A stretch of DNA of 64,000 nt from Cylicocyclus nassatus. Its lineage: Eukaryota > Nematoda > Chromadorea > Rhabditida > Strongylidae. Position numbers and translations under genes: made by a program. The stretch covers positions 58,730,486 through 58,794,485 of the forward strand of contig CATQJL010000305.1 of NCBI GenBank assembly GCA_958299035.1. Direction: 5' to 3'. The notes beneath the pieces were generated by a model. It was not told the origin of the DNA and made no database searches. It worked only from the letters and a program-made list of their open reading frames with translations. Shown one piece after another: positions 12,901 through 22,894 of this stretch; the first letter of the stretch is position 1, and the number at the start of each line of letters is the position of its first letter.

Positions 12901-14645
12901 GAATGTGAATGAGGCAAATATAGTAGTGACATCCAGAAAAAGCTCAAAAAACCGAAGGATCGCGTTTTTATGGCCTTCTTTTGCTGAAAAGAAGGTTTTT
13001 CTTCAAAAATTCAGTTAGAAATTAGGATGAAACTTATCAATTAACCTTTCTGTAGACTGCGATTGAGCGTTGGAGGTTCATGAAAGCCGCTGGAATTCAA
13101 TAAAAACGAGAAACTGCGCTGAAATCTTGCGCAGAGAGTCGCCACATAAATGCTGGTCTATCTCGTTATGGAGTGATTTTCAAGACCTGCGACGTTGTCA
13201 GTGCTCCTGGCCGTCTCATGAGGATCACAACGATATATAATATTATAGGGTTTTGTTATGACCCCGCGGAGATCAATGACCAGAGCCAAATGCCCCGCCG
13301 GCTCTGGTCTGTCTCCGCTGCTCGTCTGCGTCTCCGCGCGCTGCGCGCTACCTCGCTACCCCAAAGGCGGGGCGCGGGGCATTTGGCTCTGGTACCCTTT
13401 TCTTCGCTGTTTCGAACCCAATTTTAGCAAGCTATATATCATTTTGAAGCTCTTGATCTCTATTTTCACGCTGACAACGTCGCAAGACTTCTTTTTATGA
13501 TTTAAACGAGAAATCCGGCAAAAACCTTGTTTTCGAAAATCTCTCGTTTTTCTCCTAGTTTGACTCTTTTCACGCAGTTTTTTTGTGTAGTCGATAGGTC
13601 TCGTTTCTGTCTATAATGTAGACAACGTCGCAGACCTTATTTCTCTGCTTATGCCGGTTTTTTTTGTGAAAATTACAAAAAAATGCGTTTTTCTTTACCT
13701 TAATCTTTTTCAGTGGTTTCGCAACGAATTTTCTCCAGCTTGGACGATGCTTGCTCAGAATGATGAGCGGAAGAATCCAGACAACGTCGCAGGGTACAAG
13801 AGGGACGGCGCGAGGGTAAAAATTCAAAGGACGCATCAAAAATCAAAACCCCGTGTTGCGAACTGCTGGTCTTGAAGCGAAAACTTGCACTTTAAAAAGC
13901 CGCCAAACGAAAGATTTCAAACCTTATTGCAGCATTTTTATCTGGTTTTCAGCAGTTTCTCTTGCTTTTTATATCTATTTTACGTCATTTTGTCACTTTT
14001 GGCGCCCTGTCTCTAGACTATCGAAGTTATGGTTTTGCCTTGTCATAGCCTCTCTATAACTCCTTTCCGTCAAAGCGTATTGCTTGCAATAAAAGTAGTA
14101 ACAGCGCCATTCGATTAAGTTGGGGTTTTAACAATTTTGTTGACTCTACGGCATCAAGCTAAATGGAATTTTGCCTCAGCAAGTTGACTTATTTGCAAGG
14201 AGTTGAAAGCCTTTCCTTGGCGATTGTTTCTTCAAACTCTCGCAATAAGTCAACTTGCTGAGGCAACGTTCGATCCTGTCTGACTGTTGAGACCGAATTA
14301 GAGGAGAAGGTACCCAAGAATGTTCCGAAAAAAAAACAATTCCCATTTTTCCTTCTCTGCTAGTTCAGTTAGCAGCGACAGATATTTGCGACATAATCCA
14401 AAATGACGAACAACTTCTCAAAGATGCGGTCACTATGCTGATTTCATTTGACTCACAGGCTTGACGATGACATCGCCGATGGCATAAGTTATGTCGAATA
14501 TAGCAAACGATGTCATGAGGTATTTATAATTGCCAAGGTGATGTCGCCTGTTCGCATATAGCAGTCGGATCAGCATGAGGTTTAGAAGCAGCGAAAATAC
14601 GCAACTTACTTCGGGTACGTAACGCTCGAACGGTGAGATTTGCAT
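907..14645 (-). CDS. Str-family seven-transmembrane chemoreceptor, copy 1 (7 exons)
   Basis: Predicted nematode Str-type G-protein-coupled chemoreceptor of 329 residues, expected in the membrane of sensory cilia. Exons in coding order are 14645-14457, 10889-10726, 7959-7758, 7703-7617, 7564-7457, 1192-1113 and 1066-907. They total 990 bases and every junction keeps frame with GT/AG borders. Exon 1 holds TM1 and the family motif HHLGNYKYLM, then TM2. Exon 2 carries HFIYRYIVIC at the end of TM3. Exon 5 has SLQVQLFKAIVAQ, joined to TLLPMILCYIP of exon 6. Exon 7 has LYPLLDPIVTMYF in TM7 and a short basic tail. The start is the ATG at 14645, with an acceptor-like TTATAG just upstream. Introns 3, 4 and 6 are about 46-54 bases. 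Introns 1, 2 and 5 are 2.8-6.3 kb and full of transposons. No stop or frameshift was found, so the gene is probably functional. Ligand unknown. Confidence 0.9.
1258..3185 (-). pseudogene. DIRS/PAT-like pol: reverse transcriptase, RNase H and C-terminal region, frameshifted
   Basis: Three reading-frame segments follow one another. The first, 3185 to about 2718, holds the N-terminal part, including LRLILDLSELNKDV. The frame then shifts at a five-base C run (2714-2718). The second segment runs to about 1435. It carries the reverse transcriptase motifs AAFDLRSGYHHVRI, LPFGLSSAP and the catalytic YLDD, then the RNase H acidic residues in FSDASDSGVG, TARELFAI and HCDNQPVV, then LDFFAS and DAFSP. 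The frame shifts again at a six-base G run (1433-1438). The third segment, with FPMWPSNIFF, ends at a TGA at 1258-1260. Both breaks sit in homopolymers, so assembly error is possible, but the missing recombinase still makes the element defective. Confidence 0.75.
3298..4166. repeat. Long foldback element nested between gag and pol
   Basis: The two halves are near-perfect reverse complements of about 430 bases. The left end CATATCCATAATTAGCATGT matches the reverse complement of the right end. The fold centre is at about 3733, where AAAAGCTGCGG and CCGCAGCTTTT flank three bases. There is no coding capacity. It sits between the gag and pol parts of the DIRS-like element, so it inserted after that element did. 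Confidence 0.85.
4230..4951 (-). pseudogene. Gag-like protein of the DIRS/PAT-like element, frameshifted
   Basis: The frame starts at ATG 4951 with an acidic, Gln/Ser-rich N-terminus and is open to 4691. The reading then continues in a second frame from about 4730 to a TGA at 4230, so there is one frameshift near 4730. The second part is rich in Arg, Pro and Gly (for example RKQPAQPRSVWKARF and RYGGAARAPVP), as in nucleic-acid-binding Gag tails. The assignment rests on its position upstream of pol on the same strand and on composition. No zinc knuckle is present. It ends in a glycine run encoded by a poly-G tract. Confidence 0.5.
4952..5485. other. Upstream of gag, nothing recognised
   Basis: Probably part of the 5' region of the DIRS-like element. 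A 131-codon open frame (5350-4955, minus) is rich in Cys and Arg but matches no family I know and has no supporting signal. Confidence 0.3.
5486..6256. mobile_element. Non-coding element with ~30-base terminal inverted repeats
   Basis: The left end (5486-5515) begins GGCCAGCGCCGC and runs through GTGCAGTCACACA. The right end (6226-6256) is its inverse, with two or three differences. The interior has a small palindrome (GAACAGCGCCAACGTGCTGTTC near 5855) and no gene. This looks like a miniature DNA transposon of about 770 bases. Confidence 0.6.
6257..7456. other. Rest of receptor gene 1 intron 5, nothing recognised
   Basis: No protein family was recognised. A 12-base C run lies at 7286-7297. 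The end nearest exon 5 (about 7430-7456) aligns with the paralogous intron. The rest is probably transposon debris. Confidence 0.4.
7992..9433. other. Receptor gene 1 intron 2, left part
   Basis: AT-rich intron sequence. No gene or repeat unit was recognised in it. Confidence 0.4.
9434..10439. mobile_element. Mariner-type foldback element in receptor gene 1 intron 2
   Basis: Begins TTAGGGGTGGGTCCGAAAAT and ends in its approximate inverse ACCTAA, flanked on both sides by TA, the mariner/Tc target duplication. The inverted arms are several hundred bases long and nearly meet at the centre, leaving no transposase. The open frame at 9888-10226 lies in one arm and is not a gene. Confidence 0.75.
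10890..13182. other. Receptor gene 1 intron 1, left part, nothing recognised
   Basis: AT-rich intron. No protein-like frame, RNA gene or long repeat was recognised. Confidence 0.4.
13183..13795. repeat. Repeat segment with four copies of a 12-base motif and an inner GC-rich inverted repeat
   Basis: GACAACGTCGCA occurs at 13473-13484, 13621-13632 and 13780-13791, and inverted at 13188-13199. A GC-rich insert at about 13277-13395 has inverted ends containing AGAGCCAAATGCCCCGC. The outermost motif copies face each other like the ends of a small element. Confidence 0.5.
14171..14266. repeat. Perfect 22-base inverted repeat with 52-base spacer
   Basis: Arms 14171-14192 and 14245-14266 are exact reverse complements (TTGCCTCAGCAAGTTGACTT plus two bases). 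It lies in intron 1 of receptor gene 1. Function unknown. Confidence 0.7.
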
Positions 14646-14647
14646 AC

Positions 14648-14649
14648 CT
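14648..14649 (-). promoter_or_regulatory. Possible trans-splice acceptor of receptor gene 1
   Basis: On the minus strand a pyrimidine-rich stretch ends in TTTATAG two bases before the ATG at 14645. The position fits a spliced-leader acceptor. Use of this site is inferred. Confidence 0.4.
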
Positions 14650-16760
14650 ATAAAGGTGAAAAAATCGGAACGATCTCAACCTTTGTACAGCATTGGAATC
14701 ATCTGAGAGAATTTTAAAGAAAAGTAGTAGTAGGAAGTAGAGGGAACTTTTTAAGTATCGCCATAAATGTGTTACAAATAACAGCTTTCTCTTTCCTCAG
14801 ATGAATTGGCAACATAATGAACAAGTTTTAGCGCCAGTGCAAGTGTTAAGCTTTTGAAAATTGAACCCTGGGCATTTGCTAAAAGCTATTCTGGTGATTG
14901 AATAGTGCCTTATGGGCAAGCCTATGCCTCATGCAGAGTGGAGTATAGCACTGGTTCCTAAACAATGGCGATCAGCACACATAAGAATTATCTGCATAGT
15001 AATTAAGAGTTAAGTGTATGGTGTCTCAGGAATAAATAAGCAAAGCTGTAAACAGTTTCATGAATCAAAGGGAGATGCATTATGAACGCTTTGTGTAGTC
15101 TGGCTTAGACTGAGAAAGTAAAAACCTCATTTTTGGATATCCGTCGTACTCGTGTTTAAGGTTCTCCGTAGATGAGCAATGATTTGGGACAAATAAGCTT
15201 GAGCATTTGATCGCACTATCATGACTGAAAAGAATGGAATGGAATATTCAAAGAACTCCGGCTACTATCAATGAGTTGAGCCAATCTCACAAGTGTAAAC
15301 ACACTACTTATTGCTTTGTTATGGGAAGTGATTGTCATTAGCACCGTTGGTAAATTTCCTTCTCTTCAAAAAAAACCAATCTTTCAGTCTAGTGATTCTA
15401 AAACCTCGAAATAGAGTCCGAGTTAAAGACTCAGTCTGAGCAGTTGCGTTCCAAAAAGTTAGAAGAAGCTTCTGCGTTGCATTTTTCTCATTTCAAGCTA
15501 TGATCTAATACACTTATACAGCAAACACATTGTAATTTCATTTGATATGAAGAATAAATCATCCTGGATTTCGAATCAACGTGATTAGCGCGTAGCACTG
15601 CCAATTTTCAAAATTGTGGGATCTACTTTCTGTTCCCGTGCGGCTAAACTACTATTCAAACGGCAATACATCAATCATTTCTCAATTTTACGAAATGGCC
15701 TTATGAAAATGCAAGCTTCAAAATTGTTGGCATGAACTCCGTTGTTTCCCGAGAGTAAGAATCTAGAAATCTAGGTTTGGGTTTTTCTTACAAAGCAAAA
15801 TGAGATAATTCGCAAGCTTCATTCAACTTCTTGTTATCGTAATAATGTAAAGAAAGTATTGAGGAAGAATTACGGTTATAACATTTTTCTTGCGACAAAC
15901 AACACAACAACACATTTTTTACATCTGCTACTTATCAAAAACTCGCCTGTGGACAACTACACTGCCAATGGACAATTAGTATAATTAATACAATGCGAAA
16001 GGATCGACTTCGCTGCCATTTGACACTTTCATAGATATGAGCACCAAGTTTGTACAGGTCACGAGTCGAATATGCAAGGTAGCGCCGCGAAGAAAGAAAC
16101 TAGTTTATCTTTACGAACACCACGAAATCAATTGAAAATGACATGGAATAATGTCAGATATTGTATCACGGAACTTGGAACATTTATGCACAGCTCGAAC
16201 TAAGTAAACATTGAATTAGCGTGCGAATGACGGTTGATTGATTACAAAGTCTTATGTGATACTAGCTGAGAAACTTGGCTTCGCTTAATTCTTGCCAACA
16301 ACACGTAGTAATACTCATCATTCGGCCTTAATTTCAGCCAACATTTTTCTGCTCCAATCTGACCCGTATAGCTCCTGCTTTCCGTCACAAATTTGGGCCA
16401 GACTGCGCGGCTTAAGCGGCGTACGCTGCATAGCAGTGTACGCTCCACATCTTTATGCACGTGTGCATATGCCGCGTACGCGGCGTTGTGGCCTAACCCA
16501 AAATCAAAATGCTCATTCACGACTGTGCAAACCCCCAACCTCGCAACTCAACGATAAATTTGATTAAATAACGCGTACTTGTAAAAACATTTATTACAAT
16601 CGTAATCACCATGCTCGCTTAGCCCTGCGCCAAATCTCAGCTCAGAATTTGCAAAAAATCGATGGAGTCGATATTGAGTAACGAAAAGTATCCTACGATC
16701 CATTCCGCCTCGAGGTGTATGTATGCATATTCGGAACACACAGCAGACATACATATATAC
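14650..16760. promoter_or_regulatory. Upstream region of receptor gene 1, partly shared with the paralogue
   Basis: Blocks at about 14990-15080, 15235-15370 and 16220-16260 match blocks at about 36770-36870, 37060-37230 and 38195-38240 upstream of receptor gene 2, in the same order and orientation. Shared sequences include AGTGTATG, GAGATGCAT and GCGAATGA neighbourhoods. They mark the duplicated segment and may include the promoter. Which parts regulate transcription cannot be seen. Confidence 0.45.
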
Positions 16761-16905
16761 CAGTGGCGTACCGAGGGGGGGGGGGGGGGCAGGCGCGCCA
16801 CGCCCCCCTTTTCCAGATTTCAGGGGTTGGGGGCTAGCAAATTTTGAGAAGTCCCCCAAAATTTTTTCGGAGTGCGTGGCTGACGCCACGCACCTTTATT
16901 TGAAA
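16761..16905 (+). mobile_element. hAT-like miniature element end with 15-base G run
   Basis: Starts CAGTGGCGTACCGA, then 15 G at 16775-16789, then a stretch ending near GCCACGCACC. The same family, with CAGTGG end, G-rich tract and GGAGTGCGTGGC core, recurs at 25119-25476, 34495 and 62420. CAGTGG termini are common in hAT transposons. Confidence 0.5.
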
Positions 16906-17999
16906 GTATACAGTCTATGATGCTTATATGTAGGAGAGGCCTTGGAGATTAGACCAAGATAATTTTGATCTGGAGCGGTCTTCTTCCGTTGTTTAGAGCG
17001 AGTAACATCAAACAGGATCATCGACGATTCACCACGGTGTTTGAGCTCGTTTGGACGTAAACATACCACTAAAAGTGATCAATTTCAAATGAGTTAGTGT
17101 AGAGTTAGTGCAAGAAGGAATTATGCTCTATAGTGTGTAGAGCATAATCCCTTCTCCAAAAGTCTATGTCAATATAAATCAGTGACATGAGATTCTGGCT
17201 AAACAAGGGGAATTATGTTTCAGGCGGATCGCAAAATATTTTGAAAAGCGGTTACTTAGTCTGATCTGCTCTTGCTTAACGAATTGGATACAAACTATGA
17301 TTCAAAATTTAAGATCTAAAAAGAACAGAATTAATGAAAAGAAAGGCGATTCTGACTAAATCTTAATTTCAAGTCAATAAGGGATTGTCTATAGTTTCTG
17401 TGCCACGTTTGCTGATCGCACCTTATTGTGCCGCCGCAATTTTTTGCTATAAGAATTCAAACTCTTTTTCTAGCGCAACTGCGGACTGCTTATTCAAACG
17501 ATTTTTCGAAGCCACTCCTACCTTTCTTTGAACAGTAGAAGATTCCTCAAACTCTTGCTGGGTACATAGGGATTAAAATTTTCATTGTTAAAAGAGTGGC
17601 AAAAATTAGAGTGTTTTTCTTCAAAAATAGAGTGTATTATAGAGATACTACTCCGCGTAAAATTGCACAGTTATGGTACTGTTCTTGTAGTTTACTAAAA
17701 TGCGTTTTTAAATTCATATCAAATTAACTGGAAAAATCTGAGAATCATGCCAGTTTTTTGGCTTCATTTTGAGAGAGCAGTTTTATCGCACCATGTATAA
17801 ATGTACATACAGACAAACACACATCTAGTTTCATTATAAGTTGATGTAAGCGAAATGATTGGAGTTTAGATAGGTTGAGTGAATGCTAAACATGTTTTAC
17901 CTCACAATGACTGTATGATGAGCAGCTTTTGTTGCAAAACTCAAAGAAACTGAAGAAATTTTCCCAGTTTTCCTACAAAAAATATTGGTTTTTAGCGAG
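16906..17999. other. Intergenic, one hairpin
   Basis: A stem-loop at 17113-17155 pairs AGAAGGAATTATGCTCTA with its inverse, one mismatch, around a 7-base loop. Otherwise nothing was recognised. Confidence 0.4.
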
Positions 18000-18473
18000 T
18001 CATGGTACTTTGATGAAGTAGAGAGTTAGCAAAAGACTAAGCACGGGAGTAAAACTCGCAGCTACATGCTCGCATGCTCTTCTTCTTAATTCTTCCCTTA
18101 GAGTCTTTAGAGCTACATACCAGTATTGTAACAATGAATTTGGGCCCAAGAACTGTCTCAAAACGAATACAAGAAACCTGGAGCTCAAGAGCAGTGGTAG
18201 ACGAGCTTGGTATAAGTGATTGCCTGAAACTTTAGATTATTATTAAATTATTCAATTATTCAAAGTACTGACTACAAGTTTATTTAATTTACCTATAGCA
18301 TTTGGGAATGTACGAGTGAGGTCCTCTCTGACATCCATCCAACATTCGGTTTTGCAATGGTTTTCTTTCTCAGAATCGGGATAGCAACGTAGACAGGTAA
18401 TATAAGAACACTCAGATGAGGTGCAATAATAAGAGGTTTCCAATCGTGAAGATTCATATAGACGCTGACACAT
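18000..18473 (-). CDS. Possible two-exon gene for a cysteine-rich 134-residue protein
   Basis: Exon A 18473-18293 and exon B 18223-18000 join in frame across a 69-base AT-rich intron with a GTAAAT donor and a TTTCAG acceptor, giving 405 bases and a TGA stop. The N-terminal half has a spaced Cys/His pattern (YYCTSSECSYITCLRC, then ENHCKTECW). It recalls the IBR zinc-binding segment of RBR ubiquitin ligases such as the RNF216 type, but it is too short for a full RBR domain. The C-terminal half has a basic stretch (LREELRRRAC) and a hydrophobic end (VLSLLLTLYFIKV). The ATG at 18473 is preceded by an in-frame stop, so it is either the true start or the exon begins at the acceptor-like CAG at about 18465. 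A mariner-type element begins 116 bases upstream. Function is not established. Confidence 0.45.
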
Positions 18474-18588
18474 TTACTTGTTAGATCGTAGGTGACTGGT
18501 TTGGATACTTTCTAACATCGTCTTCAATTTTCAAGGTAAAAAATGTCAGTCCCTGAAAGTAAACGTGTTGATATGTGCTTGACTTATA

Positions 18589-19251
18589 TAGGGTGTCTTA
18601 AAAGTATGTATACACTGTTTGATCGTTAATATCTCTTTTCCCTTAGTGTCTTTTGCCTACCTTAGGTACCATATTGGACTTCAACTTAGATTTACAGTAT
18701 GGAGCAAATCACCATCTTTCTTCGTTACGTATAATTACGGTAGGAACTTTAAGAAGCATTTTGAACCATCGACGGTCCTGTTTCGCCTCAGAAAGAAAAC
18801 CAAACAAACTGGAAACTCTTACACTAGGCTAATTGAAGTCGCTAAAACCAAATTCGAACTCATTTTACCGCGATGCTTCCTTCATAACTTATGGCAAGTA
18901 AGCCGCAATAGCTGTCTTTACAATGATCCCTAAAATTGTTGTTATACATTTCAAAAAGCTTTACAAACTACTGAAAAGTTGAGTAATGAAATCAGGGCGC
19001 GTAATATCCCTGATACACCCACCTTTCGGAATTTTTGAAACTTTTCTTCGAAACACGATTGGTCCACAAGGACGCTGTAAGCGAGAAATTCATTGCGTAA
19101 TCGTACAGTAATGATGAATGCTGAATGGTTCGCTTAATACTGTCTAAGTTGAAGCCAGCTCTACAAAATGTTACCTGAAGTTGGCCAAAAACTTCTTGCG
19201 AAAAGAGATATCAATGATCAAACAGTGTATACATATTTTTGGGACACCCTG
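18589..19251. mobile_element. Mariner-type miniature element
   Basis: Ends are (T/C)AGGGTGTC.. plus GTATACACTGTTTGATC, inverted at the two sides over about 50 bases and flanked by TA. No transposase is encoded. Internal sequence (CTTCAACTTAGATTTACA...) recurs at 19440-19520, just outside the element, and weakly at 27780-27850. Confidence 0.75.
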
Positions 19252-19364
19252 TATTCAACACTCATTCGCGTTAAAAGGTGCGGTCAAAGTACAGGTACAA
19301 TGCGCAAACTTCATCTACATTAATTTGTTACATGAAAAAAAGATTTCTTGCAAAGATTCGACAG

Positions 19365-19520
19365 GGTGTTTCGAAAATACGTCCTTTGGCCACCAATAAT
19401 TCTCTCGCTTCTACGTCTTATACCGCTCTTGAAGTACCATTTTGTAGGGGCCTCAACTTAGATTTACACTATGTAGCAAGTAACCAATCGCTCTTCCTTA
19501 TTGTAGAGTTACGGTAGTAT
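19365..19520. repeat. Fragment related to the adjacent mariner-type element
   Basis: CAGGGTGTTTCGAAAATA at about 19367, then CCTCAACTTAGATTTACACT at 19450 and a TTACGGTAG block, parallel the left part of the element at 18589 with many differences. An older copy. Confidence 0.5.
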
Positions 19521-19803
19521 AAGAACTTCCAAATTCGAAAAATTGTAGCAAAGTTTGTATGCATGCCGATAAATACAGTACTTTTACGAGATTTGGAACT
19601 TTTCAAAACAGTACGATTATTTTGAAAAACAGTGAGAAAGCATTTGTTACAGTGTACCTGAAGTAAATTATGAAAGTTTGATGGTAAACTTCGGAAACTT
19701 TAATGTTTTGTGTGCTAAACTTAACCTCTGTGAACGTCAATCGGCCGCCTGAACGACCTAAGGTATCTTTACAAATTAAGTATTAATACTGAAGTAATTT
19801 ATT

Positions 19804-19892
19804 ATTATATTATATTATATTATATTATATTATATTATATTATATTATATTATATTATATTATATTATATTATATTATATTATATTATATTA
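19804..19892. repeat. (TTATA)n microsatellite between two palindromes
   Basis: About 17 copies of a five-base AT unit. The palindromic core AGTATTAATACTGAA occurs on both sides (about 19782 and 19928), so the tract may have expanded inside a small element. Confidence 0.85.
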
Positions 19893-20049
19893 TTATTTAT
19901 TAATTTATTATATTATTTGATAAATTCAGTATTAATACTGAAGAAAGGCAGGCATGCGACCAGGTCACACACACCATAGTTGAAAATGACAATAGAATAT
20001 GTTCTAATCTCTTTTGGTGTACTTTTGATTACCAGGGATCATCTATGAC

Positions 20050-20725
20050 TTAATAATAACGGGCTAAGGGTTGTTTACGTCTGTTTGTCTGTGTGTCTGT
20101 GTGTACGTCTGTCTGTCACGAAATTCATACAGCGAGTTCCAGCAAATGTCTTGAGCTGAAGTTTTGGTCATAGCACCTTGCCAGCATCTAGGCCCATCAT
20201 GCAAAATTTCGTACGGATCCGTTGCGTTGGTGTTACAAAAATTGTGCGTCAAGCGGATCCACACAGCTCTAAGCAGGCAAAACTGAGTCCAGATTTGAAT
20301 TTTTTGCAAAGCCATGATTTGCCTGATAAGTAAATCTGCGCCTCATGAATTCTAACCCAAAAAGGGCACAAAAAGTTTGCTTTTCTGCGAAAGCAGCGCC
20401 AAAAAGTGGTGATCGTGTAGATAGTCGATTTGGCAAGGCTGTAACTTCAAATTTGAAAAGATTTTTGCACGGAAGTGTAGCCCAAAGTGACTACTATCAT
20501 CATGACGACTATCAAGCCAAAATAAATTCGATAATTCATTCGAATTCGCAGGTTTTCCTTTGCGAAAAAGATTTCTTTCTCAAAATTACCGATATTACGT
20601 GGAGATGCTTTAAGAATGAGCAGTTGTTTACAATTCATTTGTGATGTTCAGCATCGCGCGGTAAGTTTCAAAGTCATCATTATGCTGCGAACCTCCGCGA
20701 AGCGGAGGTGATGCACTGGTGACTT
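20050..20725 (-). mobile_element. Dispersed repeat family A, copy 1
   Basis: On the minus strand it starts with a hairpin (CACCTCCGCTTCGCGGAGG), passes AATTGTAAACAACTGCTCAT and GGATCCACACAGC, reaches a (GACA/CACA) microsatellite, and ends GTAAACAACCCTTAGCCCGT. The same order of blocks occurs at 51566-52612. No intact gene. Two open frames (20638-20447 and 20315-20064) have partly preserved codon similarity to the other copy, which hints at a decayed coding parent. Confidence 0.7.
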
Positions 20726-20926
20726 ATAATAAGCGGCTTAATCTGAAGTTGTGTGGAGTTTATCCGTTACGAAATTACAGTGAGGAATGATTTGCGATAC
20801 TAAACATCATGTGAGGTTAAGATAGCGAGTATGGTTCATTTTTAACTACGGCTCACTTTGCAATAAACCGAACAATGATTTGAGAGACAAGCTCTCAGAA
20901 AGTGAGTCTGCACGGTTCACGATGCC

Positions 20927-20965
20927 AGTGCGAACCTCTGCGAAGCAGAGGGTGAAGCACTGGTA
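20927..20965. repeat. Isolated copy of the family A terminal hairpin
   Basis: GCGAACCTCTGCGAAGCAGA followed by GGGTGAAGCACTGGT repeats the hairpin found at 20688-20725 and 51566-51602. Confidence 0.7.
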
Positions 20966-21611
20966 ACAAAATAATGTTGAAGGCCACACCAGATATGTTT
21001 ATCATGGCATGCAATAAAGCTATGGTTTCTTCCATCGGATCCAACTTCTCGTTGAAGGTCCGTGGTTGGTTCTTCTGGTACGAAAATCAAGTACGCAAGT
21101 ATTATATGCGTAACTTCTGCAGCAACGCGAAATCTGGAAAAAACTAAGTTAGGATAGAGATGGTCACATAATCAGGTGTAGGTTGGGTGCGGAAACTGGT
21201 TCAGAAAGGTTAAAGCTTTGTAAGCACCAGCAAAAACTTTAACGTTTTTCTAGCTATCGTTCAACACATTGACGACCGTGTCCGGGTGTCCGTGTTGCGT
21301 CCGCGCGTATGCACGCCCAGACCACCTTTTAGCACTTTCGTGCGTCAATTTATCATGTGTAAACGAAAAGTCCTCAGGTAACTTCTATGCAGTGGTAACA
21401 CTGGTGGCCTGATTGTCATATAGAACACACGGCATTGCAGTATGTGTCAAACAGTCCAAACCGCAGGCGTAGATCATCAGTCCATTTTGAGGTGGTCAAA
21501 AATGGCTCGGTCGTCAACGTGTTAAACATTGGAACCCATCACATGTCAATGATTTCAGGGATTCTTCCGCAGCCTTAAAGGGAGAACAGATAATTTTTGA
21601 ATAAATCAGGA

Positions 21612-22001
21612 ATGCATAACTTTTCTCGAACGCGCTGTAGCGGAATGGATATTGTAATGGCACAAAATTTACTAATGAAAGCAGCATTAAAGTTATATGG
21701 CGATTGGTCGTTCGTCATGCATCCCTTGGAGACCTCTGTTGCTGCTTCCATCGCAAAGCATGACAGATACACAATTAGTTTATACTCGAAGGAAGTGACC
21801 TCAAAAACAGGAGATCGCTACAACAAAACAATTTTGATGCCACCCTTTTTTGAAAAAGAGATGGATTTGCACGTTACGCTGATGCAACATGCTCTAGAGC
21901 TGTTACTTTCTAAATCGAAAAAAACGCACACAGTAATAATTTGTTGGATCATGTTAGGCCCAAAGCAAGAAATCGCGCACAAGTTTTATTCAATTCGATA
22001 A
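21612..22001 (+). CDS. Unrecognised open frame, 129 residues
   Basis: Open from ATG 21612 to a TAA at 22001. Composition is protein-like, with a Lys/Leu-rich segment (LHVTLMQHALELLLSKSKK), but no family, signal peptide or splice signal was recognised. It may be an exon or chance. A miniature transposon begins about 85 bases after the stop. Confidence 0.2.
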   Translation: MHNFSRTRCSGMDIVMAQNLLMKAALKLYGDWSFVMHPLETSVAASIAKHDRYTISLYSKEVTSKTGDRYNKTILMPPFFEKEMDLHVTLMQHALELLLSKSKKTHTVIICWIMLGPKQEIAHKFYSIR

Positions 22002-22086
22002 CGTGAACCTCGAAGATTCCACAAAAGCTGTCTGAACTTATCCCGACGTGTTTCGGCTTTGTGGTAATCAGCGGAGTTGAAGCACT

Positions 22087-22456
22087 CAAAGGCAACGTCC
22101 ACCCAAATTCTCGACTTCCATGTTTTGGTCGCTTACAGGCTTCTGAAGGCCCTGATCTCCAACATGAAGTCGAAAAATCACGAAACCCCCAAAAATCTTC
22201 GTATTGGGGAACCTGGCGGACGGTGCAGGTGCAAGTCGCATGGCTGCCCGGCGTATACCAGCGCCGCAACCCTCTAAACCTGCAAAATGGCGGAGTGACC
22301 AGCTCCGAAGATACGTCCCTTTCGGAGCGGATTTCTCGCTCCGGAAGCAATCTCTTGCGGGGAAACTTGGGCGTTGGCCGATGGCATACTAATGTGGGGG
22401 CCCACATTAGTATGCGAATCTCGTGAGCCCCCACTTTAGGTGGACAGTGCCTTTAA
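22087..22456. mobile_element. Miniature inverted-repeat element family M1, copy 1
   Basis: Ends AAAGGCAACGTCCACCCAAAT and, inverted, AAAGGCACTGTCCACC. The inner text TTCTCGACTTCCA is shared with the copy at 29614. No coding capacity. A palindrome TACTAATGTGGGGGCCCACA lies near the right end. Confidence 0.7.
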
Positions 22457-22529
22457 GGTAGAAAACGCGCGATTGAAATGGCAGACTTCTTAATCGAATA
22501 TTTGGAAGCGAAAGAATTCTGATTTTTAC

Positions 22530-22894
22530 CATCTTATATATAAAGCTGAATGTCTGTTTGTCTGTCTGTCTGTCTGTATGTCTGTATGTCTGTATGTCTG
22601 TATGTGTGTACGTATGTTCCGAATAGAAAATTCCATTTCTGAACCGATCGGGACCAAACTATGTCCACCCCCGTGGGGGTGATCAGCATGCTCGATTACA
22701 CCCCTCTGCCAAATTCCAGCCCCCTAGCCCAAATTTTGCAAAAAATCGATAACATCGACATCGATCGATAACAAAAAGTGGACTGTGACAACCGCCGGGG
22801 CCCGAAGTGTATGTGTGCCAAGTTTGGTCCCGATCGGTTCAGAAATGGAATTTTCTATTCGGAACATACGGCGGAGCCGGGTAAGCCAGCTAGT
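22530..22894 (+). mobile_element. Helitron-like repeat with (TGTC)n and a perfect 50-base inverted repeat
   Basis: Starts CTTATATATAAAGCTGAATG, then (TGTC/TGTA)n at 22552-22610. Arms 22611-22660 and 22821-22870 are exact reverse complements. Ends GCCGGGTAAGCCAGCTAGT. This architecture, with a TATATAAAG..TGTCTG head and a CAGCTAGT tail, is seen in Helitron/Helentron-related repeats; that assignment is from memory of the pattern and is tentative. Confidence 0.55.

Noticed and set aside
18619..18933. 104-codon open frame
   Set aside because: It lies inside a mariner-type miniature element and has no transposase motif.
21949..22434. 160-codon minus-strand frame
   Set aside because: It crosses the end of M1 copy 1 and is made of its inverted repeat and GC-rich core.
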